Assembly: GCA_028274465.1 (NCBI GenBank)
Contig: CM051456.1
Location: forward strand, 114,567,397 to 114,631,396
DNA: 64,000 nt
Reading direction: 5' to 3'
Source: Plantago ovata
Lineage: Eukaryota; Streptophyta; Magnoliopsida; Lamiales; Plantaginaceae
The position numbers and the translations under genes are program-made. Below are positions 52,269-63,849 of this stretch, one piece after another. Each line of letters begins with the position of its first letter. Position 1 is the first letter of the stretch. Below the pieces are notes generated by a model. That model saw only the letters and a list, made by a program, of their open reading frames with translations, had not been told where the DNA came from and made no database searches.

Positions 52269-52849
52269 GTACTATTGCTGCCATATTCCACCTGATCCCA
52301 AAGCCATGAGTTGTTCCGGATTGTTACACACAATATGCACTTGTGAATCTTGCATTATACTTCATATATTTTCTTTATCTCCTTTTATTGCTCTTGAATA
52401 TCACACATTAGGTAGATTATTCTAGTGTGGTAACGTAGTACTCGTCTATTTTCTTGACATCTGTAATGCGTTGTTTGCTTTCCTTGTTAATTTTGTGGCA
52501 GAATCAACCTCTGTTCCAGTTTATGCTATCAAAGTCTGAACATAAGAGCACTTGGGATCTACTCATTTCTCCATAAACAGTGTGCAATACTCTAACCAAC
52601 TCTCTGGATTGAGTAACCTAGGCAACTAGAAAGCAGATATATAGTAGTAATTGCCAATGTTTATCAGTCTGTTTTCTATGTCATGTTGCATAATGAATAA
52701 TAGGGCTGTGACCCAATCCCAATGGCCAATCTTGAAGATAAAATTGACTGATAGTCTTCACTGTTCACACTACTAACTACACTTGGTCTTGTTAAATACT
52801 ACTAGTACTAGCCACATACATACACCTTCTCCTTCAACATTCATTTATT

Positions 52850-54224
52850 ATGCCTTCTTCATCACATAAGCTTCTTCCCTCTACTATCTTCCTATCATTC
52901 ATCATACTTTCCCTTTCTTGCCTCACAGCCACAGCATGCCACATCGACGACGAAACCGGGTTACTGGCTCTCAAAGCTGGGTTCAAGGCCGACCCATCTC
53001 ACATGCTCGCGTCCTGGATAAAGGGAACTGATTGCTGCCTATGGTTCAACATCTTTTGTGTAGAAGAGACCCGGGTCACCATTCTATATCTCCCTGGCCA
53101 ACTTGTCAATCGCACTGCTAGTCTATCAGGTACCATCTCGCCCTCCCTGTCAAAGCTCCAGTTTTTGGATGGGATCCTTTTTTCTTGATCATGAAAACGT
53201 ATGAGGCCCTATTCCTAATTTCCTCTTCTCCCTGCCGAGGCTTATGTCTGTCTATATCCAAAACAATAGGCTCTCAGGTCCCATTCCATCCAACATTGGT
53301 AAAGTAACTCAGTTGGATGCATTAAGCCTACTAGGCAACCGGTTCTCAGGGCCAATACCACCTTCCATTGGAGAGTTAACGCGCTTGTCTAGGCTGATGC
53401 TCGGCCAAAACCTCCTAACCGGAAGCATCCCAGCTACCATGTAACAGTTAAGGAAGAACCTCAGTGTACTAGGTTTGGAACACAATCAACTCTCTGGCTG
53501 AATCCCGACTTTCTTTTCAAGATTTTCGAAATTGTCGATTCTTAGGCTTTCTTACAATAACTTCTAAGGAAAAATACCACCAAGCTTTTCAGCTCTAGCA
53601 CCGGTATTGGAATATCTTGAAATGGGACACAATTCCCTAAACTGGAACCATCCCTGAGTTTCTTGGGGCATTCCATGCCCTGGCCACGTTGGATCTGTTC
53701 TTCAACCGCTTCTCAGGAACCGTTCCTAAAACCTTTGCTAATCTCACCAATATCAATAACCTTTACCTCTCTCACAACCTGTTGGTTGATCCGTTCCCTC
53801 AGATGTTTGTAAGAGGCATCTATTTCTTGGATTTGTCGTACAATAAGTTCCATTTATGAACCACTCCTCAGTGGTTACAAACGCTACGATTATTTACTCA
53901 TTGAGGTTGGCCAAATGTGGGCTCAAGTTCAAAGTCCAGTAAAGTTGTTGAACAGTACTGGTCACCTGCTGGGGTTCTATGCTTCTGGTAACAGATTGAA
54001 GTTCAATTTCCCGGAGACTGAAATTCCCAAACAGATTGCTGGAGTTGGATCTATCAAGCAATTTGGTTTTTGGAAAGGTCCCTAAAACTGTTTCGGCTCT
54101 TGACAAGTTGAATGTAAGTTGCAACCATTTGTGCGGGAAGCTTCCAGGGACAAAGTTTCCGGTTAGTGCATTTGCCGGAAATGATCGTCTCTGTGGCTCT
54201 TCACTGCCAAAGTGCAAGGTCTGA
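52850..54224 (+). pseudogene. Leucine-rich repeat protein pseudogene, copy 2
   Basis: Same LRR protein as copy 1. The start ATG and the capping domain are intact, and the tryptophan lost in copy 1 is kept (CCLWFNIFCVEETRV). One extra base near 53175 shifts the frame after LQFLDGIL. Later breaks include a stop at about 53443 (ATG TAA), a stop near 53500, an extra base near 53642 and a deletion near 53935 that removes most of one repeat. The last 62 codons (LELDLSSNLVFGKVPKTVSA to LCGSSLPKCKV) are open again. The two copies have different breaks, so the parent was probably functional at duplication. Confidence 0.9.
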
Positions 54225-54300
54225 CCTGTGCAAATTGTTCTTGGCTGCCTTAAGAGGACTATATCTATTTGTGCTTTTCTTGTATTGTTATAATAATAAT

Positions 54301-54881
54301 AATAATGTGCCTTTTCTAATGTTTAGGAAATCATTTTTTTTTTTTAGTTATTTATGTATTTTGCAAATAATTTCCCATAAAAGTTAAGGCCTAGGATCAT
54401 TTTTAGCTTGGTGTTGCTTGCATTGCCTAGTGATCTCGTGGGTTGGCAACTTGGAATCCACAGAGCTTTTTGAAGGTGGATAAGGAATTGTTTATAAGAT
54501 TAAAATACTACCGCCAATCAATACAGCATGTAACAGAAGAAATTACCTGTGCTAAGTCACCAAAGAAAACCAAGAAAGCATTTTTTATTCCTTTCAGCAT
54601 TGTTGTTTTGTGGATCATTCACTAACCAAATCAAAACAAAAAGCTTTCACGCCGCGAAAGCTACTTTTCCCTAAATGCCAAATTCAGAAACCAACTAAGC
54701 AAGCCACTCATGTGTTTGTCCAAATGCGTCACAGAAGAAGAAAGCACTTCTATTTATCTATCTGCCAATGTCAGGCAGTTAGTCTTTTCATCTCCATTTT
54801 CCCATCCATACAACTAGTTCTTAACAACCCTTTTCATGTCTGTTCTTGATCAACTACTGTGAACAAGAATCCGAATTCGAG
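54301..54881. other. Promoter region of the MCA gene
   Basis: No coding feature. The MCA 5' leader is expected just before 54882. Confidence 0.4.
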
Positions 54882-57800
54882 ATGGCATCATGGGACCACT
54901 TCGGAGAGATTTCGAATGCAGTACAGTTGACAGGGCTGAATGCAGTTGCATTGATAGGTTTGATAGTTAAGGCAGCAAACACAGCAAGAATGCACAAGAG
55001 GAACTGCAGGCAGTTCGCGCAGCACGTGAAAATGATCGGGAATTTGCTGGAGCAGCTCAGGATATCGGAGCTGAAGCGATACCCTGAAACGAGGGAACCG
55101 TTGGAGATGCTGGAGGATGCATTGAGGAGGGCTTATCTTCTTGTGAATAGTTGTCAGGAGAGGAGCTATCTTTATCTTATGGCTATGGGGTGGAATATTG
55201 TCTATCAGTTTAGGATGGCTCAGGAAGAGATTGACCGCTACTTGAGGATCATTCCTCTCATTACACTTCTTGATAATGCAAGAGCTCAGGTAAATTTGTC
55301 TTTCTTGAATTTTGATTGTTTTGTAGTATACCAGTATCATATTGTTTCTCTTGAGCTTTGATTGCTTTATCATATGAATTAGCCTCTAGTACAAGATCAA
55401 TGGCATCAAATCTGGAAAAACAGTTTCATGTTGCTTTCACCTAACATTAGGCTAAACTTTTTGGTCCATCCAGCACAGTGGTCCAACCAAACTGCCAAAA
55501 TGTTTGTGGGGGGTTTTGTTTTCCCCTTTTGTTTGTGGGGTATGGTTTATTGTACTGGGATGTTGTGATAAGTGATAACCCTATCTACTTTCAGTATTCA
55601 GTTTATCTTCATCTTTGTACATATGCAATACTTCCATTTGCTTGATGGTATATCGGTCTTGTGGTGTGCACTTAGTTGCTTAGAATTCCAACTTTCTCTT
55701 ATATTGATTACTGGACACCCTCCCCCTTTCGGGAGGAGGAGGGAAGTTTACACTGACTTTTTGTTGCATTTTCTTAATGTTTCCAGAGTCGAGCCCATAG
55801 CTTACCAGTTTTCTGCTCTTATTTATCACCAACTTCTGACTCATTCATAAATTTGATATAGATCAAAGAACATTTTATACAAAATCAGACCTATTTGTGA
55901 AAGTTTGAAATTCATACGACTGAAGTATTGTTTATTCAATCTAGATAACAAGAGAGCACCACCACAGATCCACAGCTTTACATGTGGCTCATTTAATGAA
56001 AAGGTCTATATGAAGCATATGGATATTTTAGTTCATTTGCAATTTAAATTGATCAGCTGGAATGGACTTTTTTTCTAGTTAAAGAAGTTGCTTGGGTTCT
56101 ACTTGCTGTTGCTAGTCTAGGAATTATCTTCATATTTTTAAGTGAAAGCTCTCCCATTACGACTGGAACGATCATACTGATAGTAGCTTAATCAATTTTT
56201 TAAATATTCAGGAGAGACTTGAAGAAATACAAAGGCATCAGCTTGAGTACACATTAGATGAAGATGACAGAAAAGTTCAAGTTGCACTTTCAGAAAATGA
56301 CACAGTAATCTTGAAGAAAAGTTTTAGTTGCACTTATCCAAATTTGCCCTTTAATAAGGCACTCAAAAAAGAACAAGAAAAGCTCAAGGTAGAACTTCAG
56401 CATTCACAAGCTAATATGGATGTTGGTGGATGTGAAGTAATTGAGCGTCTGCTCGAGGTTACCGAAACTGCAGCAGCTACAGTAAAAGAGAGAGATTCAC
56501 CACCTGAAAGTTTCAAGAAGTTAGAACCGGAGGACAATTCTAACAATAAGAGTCGCGGAACACTTGAAAGCATTACAGAGTCAAGGTTCATGTCCTTTCT
56601 CATTCATTTTAGATTTTGCACATGCCGTTCAACACAGTACTCAGGCTCCTGATTTAGGCTCCTCAAATATTCAATGAAACCTGTTTTGAAGTGTATTATA
56701 TCTCTGTTTTTGCCTGCAGAAAAGCTGCAGTTTCCTCAGGTCACAGTGTAGCTTCTACCAGGGAAGCAATACGGGACGACGAATGGCATGCAGATTTACT
56801 TGGCTGCTGTTCTGAACCTTACTTATGTATGTTCACTATCGCCAACTAACTTTCTCTATTATTTCTGTCCTTTCTCTTATAACTTTCATTGATCAACAAG
56901 ATGTGTTTCTCTGCATGCTAACTAAAATGCATTGTGGCTTGTACAATCTATCTTGCATGGAGACATGGAGTATTAGGCTATTAGCTTCCACCGAGTTATT
57001 CTATATTTTTAGTTGTTTCAACTCCAGTTAGAATCTTGTTTCAGATATTAATTGTAACTGATGTTTGGAGTTCTTCTAAGCCACACGTTTCTCATTCATA
57101 AAGCTCTTTTTGGTTGTCTAAATGAAAATCTGTCAACTATCTTATGTTAATTTTTCAGAAAGTTTTTGTAGTTACTTTAGTAATAATGCTTATCAAGATT
57201 TACGCACAGAACTATTTACATCATAGTACCTGATTATCCTCGACTCATGTAATGGCAGGTATAAAGACCTTCCTTTGTCCTTGTGATACACTTTCGAAAA
57301 TAGCATCGGTGGCTACTGGGAAGGAAATATGTGAGAGCTTGTTCCCTATATTACTGGCTATTTCTTGTGAATACATTTCTGAAAACAATATCTAACTATA
57401 AATACTATCCATATCTTTATCAGCCTCAGCAGAGACTTGCAATGAAATAATGGCCTACTCCATGATACTTTCGTGCTGTTTCTATACATGCTGCATCAGA
57501 AGAAAGCTCAGAAGGACACTCAACATCAAGGTATGTTCATCCATTCACCTACAAATATTCTCACTTTGATCCACAGAAAATACGTGGAATTAGTATTTTC
57601 AGTACAAAACAATGTCTGTACTAATACTACGGAGTAAACTTATGTTCAGACTTTAAATTTCAAACCACAGTAACCGCCATGGTTGATAGCCAAATTTGTG
57701 ATGCACAATTCAGATTCCTGTCATGAGATGCCTGATTTATCAATACATGAAAGATTTAACATAGTATCATGCATGGGCGTTGAACCTTAAACCATTAATT

Positions 57801-58125
57801 TTATCAATTTTAATGTATTAATATCTAATGTTGCAGTTGCACTGATCATCGATATATTTGCAGGGTGGTGCACTTGATGATTGCTTATCACATTTTATGT
57901 GTTGTTGCTGCGCACTTATCCAAGAACGGAGGGAATTAGAGATAAGAGGTACTAATATTCTAGCTCTTATGCATACCTCCTATGGTTCAACAAACATTCC
58001 CAATTTTTTTTTCCTTGGTTACATTCATGTTTTTCTACGGATGAGTGCATATTGATAAATCTCTATTTACAGGTCCACAGATGACCAGAACGAAAGCTCC
58101 ACCGTATCAATACATGGAGACCTGA
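54882..58125 (+). CDS. MCA1: MCA-type mechanosensitive Ca2+ channel
   Basis: Seven exons (54882-55289, 56212-56585, 56720-56826, 57259-57330, 57424-57530, 57864-57948, 58073-58125) give 401 residues; Arabidopsis MCA1 and MCA2 have just over 415. The N terminus MASWDHFGEISNAVQLTGLN and the hydrophobic AVALIGLIVKAA are the family's signature and contain the pore-forming helix. The first exon (to RIIPLITLLDNARAQ) is the conserved regulatory region that also occurs fused to plant kinases; exon 2 (ERLEEIQRHQLEYTLDEDD) includes a coiled coil and an acidic EF-hand-like stretch. The C-terminal part is the Cys-rich PLAC8 domain (LLGCCSEPYLC, CPCDTL, CCFYTCCIRRKLRRTLNI, MCCCCALIQERRELEIRG). It should form a plasma-membrane complex admitting calcium on membrane stretch. 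Whether it is MCA1 or MCA2 by descent cannot be told here. Confidence 0.94.
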
Positions 58126-58882
58126 AAGTTGTTCTTCCAAGATCACGTATATTGTTTCTCGTTGACTGGTTGTTGTCGTCCACAATCAAAAGCCTCTCCT
58201 TGTGCAGATTACTCATACTGACATATTCAAGAAATATATATTCTCATGCGAGTCATGCTGAGAGAAATTCCTCACAAGATTATGTGTACGCTGGGGAAAT
58301 AGTTGATCTGTTTAGTATAAGTGAAACTATGGTATGTTTTTCCTCTGTTTTATTAGGTAAAGTCATGGAAATGCAGCATTCCCTTCTTGTTATCTCAAAC
58401 TGTCAAACACAAGAGATACATGCCAAGTTGTTATTTTTCATACATGCCAAGAGACACTCTTCCCAGCTGTAGCATGCTGTATCCATTCTAGTTGTGTGTT
58501 CCAGTCTCCAAGTGTATATTAAAAATTCATCCATTCCAGAGCCCTACAGTACACCTACAGTCAAAGAAAAGATGTTTAATACTTTCCAAATTCACCACAA
58601 AATATATGATTGATATTTGATTTAAATGAAATCAAAATCACATATGAAATGAGCCAATCAAAATCATTCAAGCACAAAAAGTTACTAGAGACTAATAGTT
58701 GTATGTGAGTATTTTTTTTTCTTAATATTCCCATTTTAATTTTAATTTATGTCGAGTTAAGTGAGTTCAGTCGAACAGTACAGAGCAATATGATTTTTTA
58801 GTATCAAGAGACTTGTCGAGTTATTAATTTTCTATTTCATCAAATAGTACTCGGATTTTATCTTTAAAAATTGTAATTACTA
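58126..58882. other. MCA 3' UTR and intergenic sequence
   Basis: No coding region was recognised; open frames such as 58152-58472 show no known domain. Confidence 0.4.
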
Positions 58883-59175
58883 CTCCCTCCATTTTTTTAT
58901 TATAAGTAGTTTTAGGTGTTTTCACACATATTAAGGAAATGATCGATTTTCATTATTTTATTTTTTCACTTATTAATGTTATAAAATTTACGTAACTTTT
59001 CTTGTTTTAATAAAAAAGTGATAGAGAGAAAAATGAAGAGATGCATTTTTAATACTACTAAAAGTGAGTAAAAGTATACAGGAAAGAGTAAAATAATCTA
59101 ATAAAAGTTAAAATTACTTATATTTAAGAAAGAGTTAAAAATGCTAAAACTACTTATAAATAAAAATGGAGGGAG
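58883..59175. mobile_element. Stowaway-type MITE, 293 bp
   Basis: Starts CTCCCTCCATTTTTTTATTA and ends with the inverse TAAAAATGGAGGGAG, flanked by TA on both sides (58881-58882 and 59176-59177). The TAAGTAGTTTTA/AAACTACTTATA words continue the inverted repeat inward. This is the classic Tc1/mariner Stowaway form, in the promoter-side spacer of SKP1. Confidence 0.88.
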
Positions 59176-59177
59176 TA

Positions 59178-59649
59178 CCACTAAAGAAAATGATCGTAAC
59201 TACTCAAAATTTCAAAAAGTTTAAAAACGATATTTATACTAATAAAGTGTATTTTTATTTTTGATAATTTATTCAAAAGAACTCTAATGTTAAGTGAGAT
59301 TGTTTTGAAACAATTTAAGATGTCATGACTTATTAAAAAGTTTCTGATGCGCAAGTGAGAATAAAATCTGCAAATTAAATTTGGTGTTGATCTTTGGAGC
59401 TCGTGCAGGTCCAAAGTAGTATCGGGACTTGGCCCGATTAGTAACTTGATAAGAAATTTGAACGTTTCAATTTTGATACTAATAATTTCACTTGGACTTT
59501 CTAAAACTTCCTCTGAAATAAACCGAAGAGTTTCATTTGAAAAAAAAAAAGGAAAAATGCAAGAGTCGGATCTGTAGTAAATGATTTTGTTTTTAATATT
59601 TATTATAATAATAATATTATACTTTGTGTGGCATTGGCGTAACCCTCGT
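59178..59649. other. SKP1 upstream region
   Basis: No gene. AT-rich sequence between the Stowaway element and the SKP1 core promoter. Confidence 0.4.
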
Positions 59650-59745
59650 CCTATAAATTACATCTCACACCCCCATTTTTCATTCTCTCCCCAAAACTCA
59701 CTTTACCCAAAAGACCTTCTTCCCTCTCTCTCTCTCTCTCTCTCT
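59650..59745 (+). promoter_or_regulatory. SKP1 core promoter: TATA box and CT-rich leader
   Basis: CCTATAAATTA at 59650-59660 is a good TATA box about 100 bases before the SKP1 ATG. A (TC)n run follows at 59723-59745, the pyrimidine-rich 5' leader found in many highly expressed plant genes. Confidence 0.65.
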
Positions 59746-59758
59746 ACCTCCTAAAACG

Positions 59759-61495
59759 ATGTCGTCTTCTGAAACCGCTTCCAAGAAGATCACTCTCCGG
59801 AGCTCCGATGGCGAGGTTTTCGAGGTCGATGAGTCTGTTGCCGTTGAGTCTCAGACGATCAAGCACATGATAGAAGACGATTGTGCTGACAACGTCATCC
59901 CGCTCCCAAATGTCACCGGCAAAATCCTCTCTAAGGTCATCGAGTACTGCAAGCGTCATGTCGACGCTGTTGCTGCCAACAACGCCGCCAAGGCCGAGGA
60001 CAAGCTTGCTTCCACCGCTACTACTGATGATGATCTCAAGGCCTTTGATACCGACTTTGTCAAAGTCGATCAGGCTACTCTCTTCGATCTCATTCTGGTA
60101 TACCACGATTTACCCCGATTCTAGTGTCTTTTGCTGTTTGTTTTTTCAATTTTGTGTTATGGTTAGGGTTAGGGTTTTGTTTCGCAAGGATTTTGGGGAT
60201 TTTACTGTTTGTTTACCGTTTATGTCCTTCCTATGGCTGTGAGTTGGATATTTTGCTTCTATTGTTTGTGAGTGTGGTGTTTTCATGTTGTTGGTTGATT
60301 ACTGTTGAAGGATTGATTAGAATTAGGGTTTTGATAGTTGTATCTCTGAATTTTGGTGTGTTTGTTTTGTCGGTGAGGTATCAGTTACATATCATTTGCT
60401 GAACATGATGCGTGTTGGTATTCATTTGTGTAGTATTAGGTGATTGTCCAGAAATGTTTTATTGAAATATTTACATCTATGATTGCCTTTTTGTGTTGGG
60501 GTTGAGATACTGGATCAGATTTGCTTTAAGGTTATTGCATTATCATGGAAATTTGACTATATGTGGTTGATGAATTTGATCCAGCTTCTCCACCCTGCCC
60601 TTGTGCACCATACTTCCCCACCTGTTGATATCCAACTTCAAAATTCATATCATATCCCCTACACAGTCACAACATCTTAAGAAGATTTCTGTCAACAAAA
60701 CTAAATACCCCCTTTCAACATCTTGAGAATATTTCTCTGGTCTGTCGATCCATCTAGAAGATCACAAGTCTCCAGTAACAAAAACCTCTCCCTACTATCT
60801 TATAATGTTATTCCTCTTGTTGCACCGTAATGTTTCTGTCGCACTTCGAAAGCCCTTCTCTGACCATTATCTTCTTGTCATCTTATTTCCTATTCTTCCC
60901 TACTTGTTGCAACATAAATATTGTACCTATCTTGCAGTTAGCAGCAAGTGGAAAGCCTAGTGATTCTGTTTAGACTCACCAGGGCTGGCCTTAGTCACAC
61001 ACAATGCTAGCTACTGTCATTTTTCCTAAATTTGATGTGTTAATGTGTGCAGAAGACTTCTAGTTTCACTGCTGCAGCATTTAACATCATAATTTTTTTG
61101 AAGGCTTTTTCTTAAGTTATCTCATTTGGGCTGCTGTAGCACTAGCAATAAAATTGCCAACTGGGTTTGTACGACTGAGACGAAAGCTGTTGGTCTTTCT
61201 GCTAGAACATTTGGTCTATTGGGGACTGAGTGAACCATTTGCTTAGTATACCACTTTCGATTTACTGACATGCACCACTTTTGTTGGCTTTGTTTTGTAA
61301 CTTTGGATTTCTTGTTCCTAGGCTGCTAACTACCTGAACATCAAGTCGCTCCTGGATCTGACTTGCCAAACAGTCGCTGACATGATCAAGGGAAAAACTC
61401 CTGAAGAGATCCGCAAGACTTTCAACATCAAGAATGATTTCACCCCGGAAGAGGAAGAAGAAGTCCGAAGAGAGAATCAGTGGGCTTTTGAGTAG
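59759..61495 (+). CDS. SKP1: SKP1-like SCF adaptor
   Basis: Two exons, 59759-60097 and 61322-61495, give 170 residues; the single intron falls at the conserved plant SKP1 position between FDLIL and [10 protein letters not shown]. The N-terminal BTB/POZ fold ([50 protein letters not shown]) binds cullin 1. The C-terminal part ([55 protein letters not shown]) binds F-box proteins. It is the linker subunit of SCF ubiquitin ligases in nucleus and cytosol, needed for auxin, jasmonate and other hormone signalling. A long intron, TATA box and CT leader fit a highly expressed gene. A Ser/Ala-rich loop ([19 protein letters not shown]) makes it slightly longer than Arabidopsis ASK1. No defect was seen. 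Confidence 0.97.
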
Positions 61496-62698
61496 ACATC
61501 GTGTTTGTAATGAAGTACTTTTTAGCTGGTAAAAAACTATGTCTTTATGTTTGCAGTCTCATGTTGAAGGATTCCCGTACTAAGCTATGGTGAACTTGGT
61601 CTGTTCTGTTATGTAATGTTCTGGATTGGTTGGATATCCTTCTGTCTTTTGGGTAAATTTGTTAAGAAGTATTTGAATGTGAATCATACATAACTAATCG
61701 TTTTTGTGTGGAAAAATTAATTTGAGGTCCGGATGAATGATATTTTGATTTTGATAAGAGAACCCTTTTGATAATCTGACCTTTTAGAATTTGGTGGTTT
61801 ATTTTGCATGGGTGGCATATCTAAAGATGGTTTATTCTACTTGGAAGGACTGGACTTAGGATCTTCTCTCAAGTAGGAGTACCCGCCTTGTTTAGATGTT
61901 TATAATCCAGTCTAGTAAAGTAGTATGTTTTCCATCTAGAATATCTGAAAGATGAACAGAATAAGTCAAAACAATTAGAAACGTCACTATTGACAACATG
62001 AATGTGTTACTCGGGTAAAATGTATCTCCAAATGTATTTATGATTTGCAAATATACTTTACTTGACTAATGGTCAAAATATACTTGAAGCTTTCTAAAAC
62101 TATCATTGAGCTGTTTATTCCTTGAGAAGTGCCTGATACTTTCACACATCATACTTCACATGAGGTATATGCTAGTACTGTGATTTATGTCCCAAGCATG
62201 ACCATAAATGGAAGCAGCTAGGTTAAGATTTAGGAGCAAATAGTGATTAACATACCTAACTCATTGTAGACGGTTATTTAGTAGTATTTGGTAGTACATC
62301 ATAGTTGATAGACCTGCCAATAGGCACCTACTACCAACTATTAAGAAGTTGAGAGGAGAATTTGTCTAGACAATACTTTCCATATCCAATAATCAGTGCT
62401 TTAACTTAGTAGAAGGAAACCATATGCATTTTGCTCCTAAATGTGCAACTAGTAGCTCATTTGAACTTGTAAACTGTAGCCCAAAGAGAGTGAGCCAGTG
62501 AGGGGACTTAAAGAGGTTCCAAACAAGTTGCATGTATAAGATTTATACAGACGAGGAATTTCTGAAACCACCAATCACAATTGGATGAGTTTAAACTATG
62601 CCCTATCATTTATGTAAATTATGTCATGCATTTGACATAATGCAACTACTATTATGCTGAGCAATAATACTGCAACCAAAAGAAGAAGAAAAAAATAA
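61496..62698. other. SKP1 3' UTR and intergenic sequence
   Basis: No gene recognised between SKP1 and the tRNA-Glu gene. Confidence 0.4.
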
Positions 62699-62770
62699 TT
62701 CCGTTGCCGGGAATCGAACCCCGGTCGCCTGGGTGAAAGCCAGATATCCTAACCGCTGGACGACAACGGA
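62699..62770 (-). tRNA. tRNA-Glu (anticodon TTC), second copy
   Basis: Identical to the tRNA-Glu at 30159-30230 except for one base in the T stem (CGGGG instead of CCGGG), which leaves a G-G mismatch opposite CCCGG. The anticodon TTC and both internal promoter boxes are intact, and a T run follows on the minus strand (AATTATTTTTTTC). It is likely transcribed, though slightly destabilised. Confidence 0.92.
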
Positions 62771-63573
62771 ATGATGAAATTTGTACTACAAATAGAATTT
62801 ACATTATTATGTAAATAACAATTAGTGGCAGAACTAAGTCAATCGAGTTGACCACAATGGATTAATTGGAGGGTATCCGTGCGTTTGGGTATGTAAATAC
62901 TAAATACGGTTGGATTATGTATAGTTTAAGAAACCACCAATTTACATCGTCTGAATATTGTATTAGGCTGCAAGACCGTTGAGCTCAGACCCTTGACTAT
63001 GAAGCACTTAAATCTAGTTCACTGGAAAACACATGCCACTCACTTCCCAAGGCTTAGGCATCTGAAGATACATTATGGTTGTGCAATGTTGGGAATACCA
63101 TCAGAGATTGGAGATGTACAAACTCTATAAGGTGAATACAGCTAGCCCTTCCGCCGTGGCTTCAGTGATGCAAATTAAGGAGAAACGCCAAGGCAGTGGA
63201 TATAGCTTCATTCAGGTTGATATGACCAAGGCCTAAGCCCTAAGGTAATTATTTACTCTCCCATTATGGTGCAGATTCATTTACTTCAGCTGTAATCAAT
63301 CACATACTAGTATCAACTATCAAGTTCTTCACTTCTGCAGTATCTTTTCTGTTCTTACTGTGGAACTATGTAGCAGATATTTATGCTTGATTCACTAAAT
63401 CACACAAGAAATGCATTTCAATCATAGTTAAGCGGATGCTGTGAAGTGTTGAAGCAGCAAACTTTTGAACAAAATTAATTGCATATGTAAATGTGATGAT
63501 CCTATGTATAGTAGTGTGTTACTTGATATTTTCAGTTCACTAGCTTTCTTATTCATGTTTGCTTCTTATGATC
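62771..63573. other. Intergenic sequence
   Basis: No coding region recognised; ordinary AT-rich spacer. Confidence 0.35.
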
Positions 63574-63849
63574 CGTTGGAGAATTAATATAAATGATTAG
63601 ATTTCGTTCCTCCCCAACAGCTTAAACTTTTGGTAGAGTTGGATTTCTATCATGGTATCACGCCCACCTGGGTTCGAATCTTCCCAGAGACAAACTCCGT
63701 CCCATATTAAATTTCCACTCGATTGGCCTCCCAAAGAGGTTGAAATCAGTCACGAGTGCGGGGGAGTGTTGGAGAATTAATATAAATGATTAGATTTCAT
63801 TCTTCCCCAACAAACAGCTTAAGCTTTTTGTAGAGTTGAATTTCTATCA
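63574..63849 (+). mobile_element. TRIM (miniature LTR retrotransposon), 276 bp
   Basis: Two direct terminal repeats, 63574-63652 and 63767-63849, each begin (T)GTTGGAGAATTAATA and end TTTCTATCA. Right after the first is TGGTATCA, the usual initiator-Met tRNA primer-binding site (diverging after eight bases); right before the second is the polypurine tract GCGGGGGAG. A perfect 5-base duplication TGATC flanks the whole (63569-63573 and 63850-63854). The 114-base interior has no coding capacity and includes a tRNA B-box-like GGGTTCGAATC. All parts of a complete TRIM are present. Confidence 0.9.

Larger units (their letters stand above)
47265..54300 (+). repeat. 3.5-kb tandem segmental duplication
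   Basis: Unit 1 is about 47265-50757 and unit 2 about 50904-54300, both plus-oriented. They start at (T)GCCAAGATTATCGATTT and end at GTGCTTTTCTTGTATT. Each contains the 5' exons of an unknown gene followed by an LRR gene copy. Identity is high over the LRR part, with small indels and larger deletions elsewhere. Neither unit keeps an intact gene. Confidence 0.9.
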
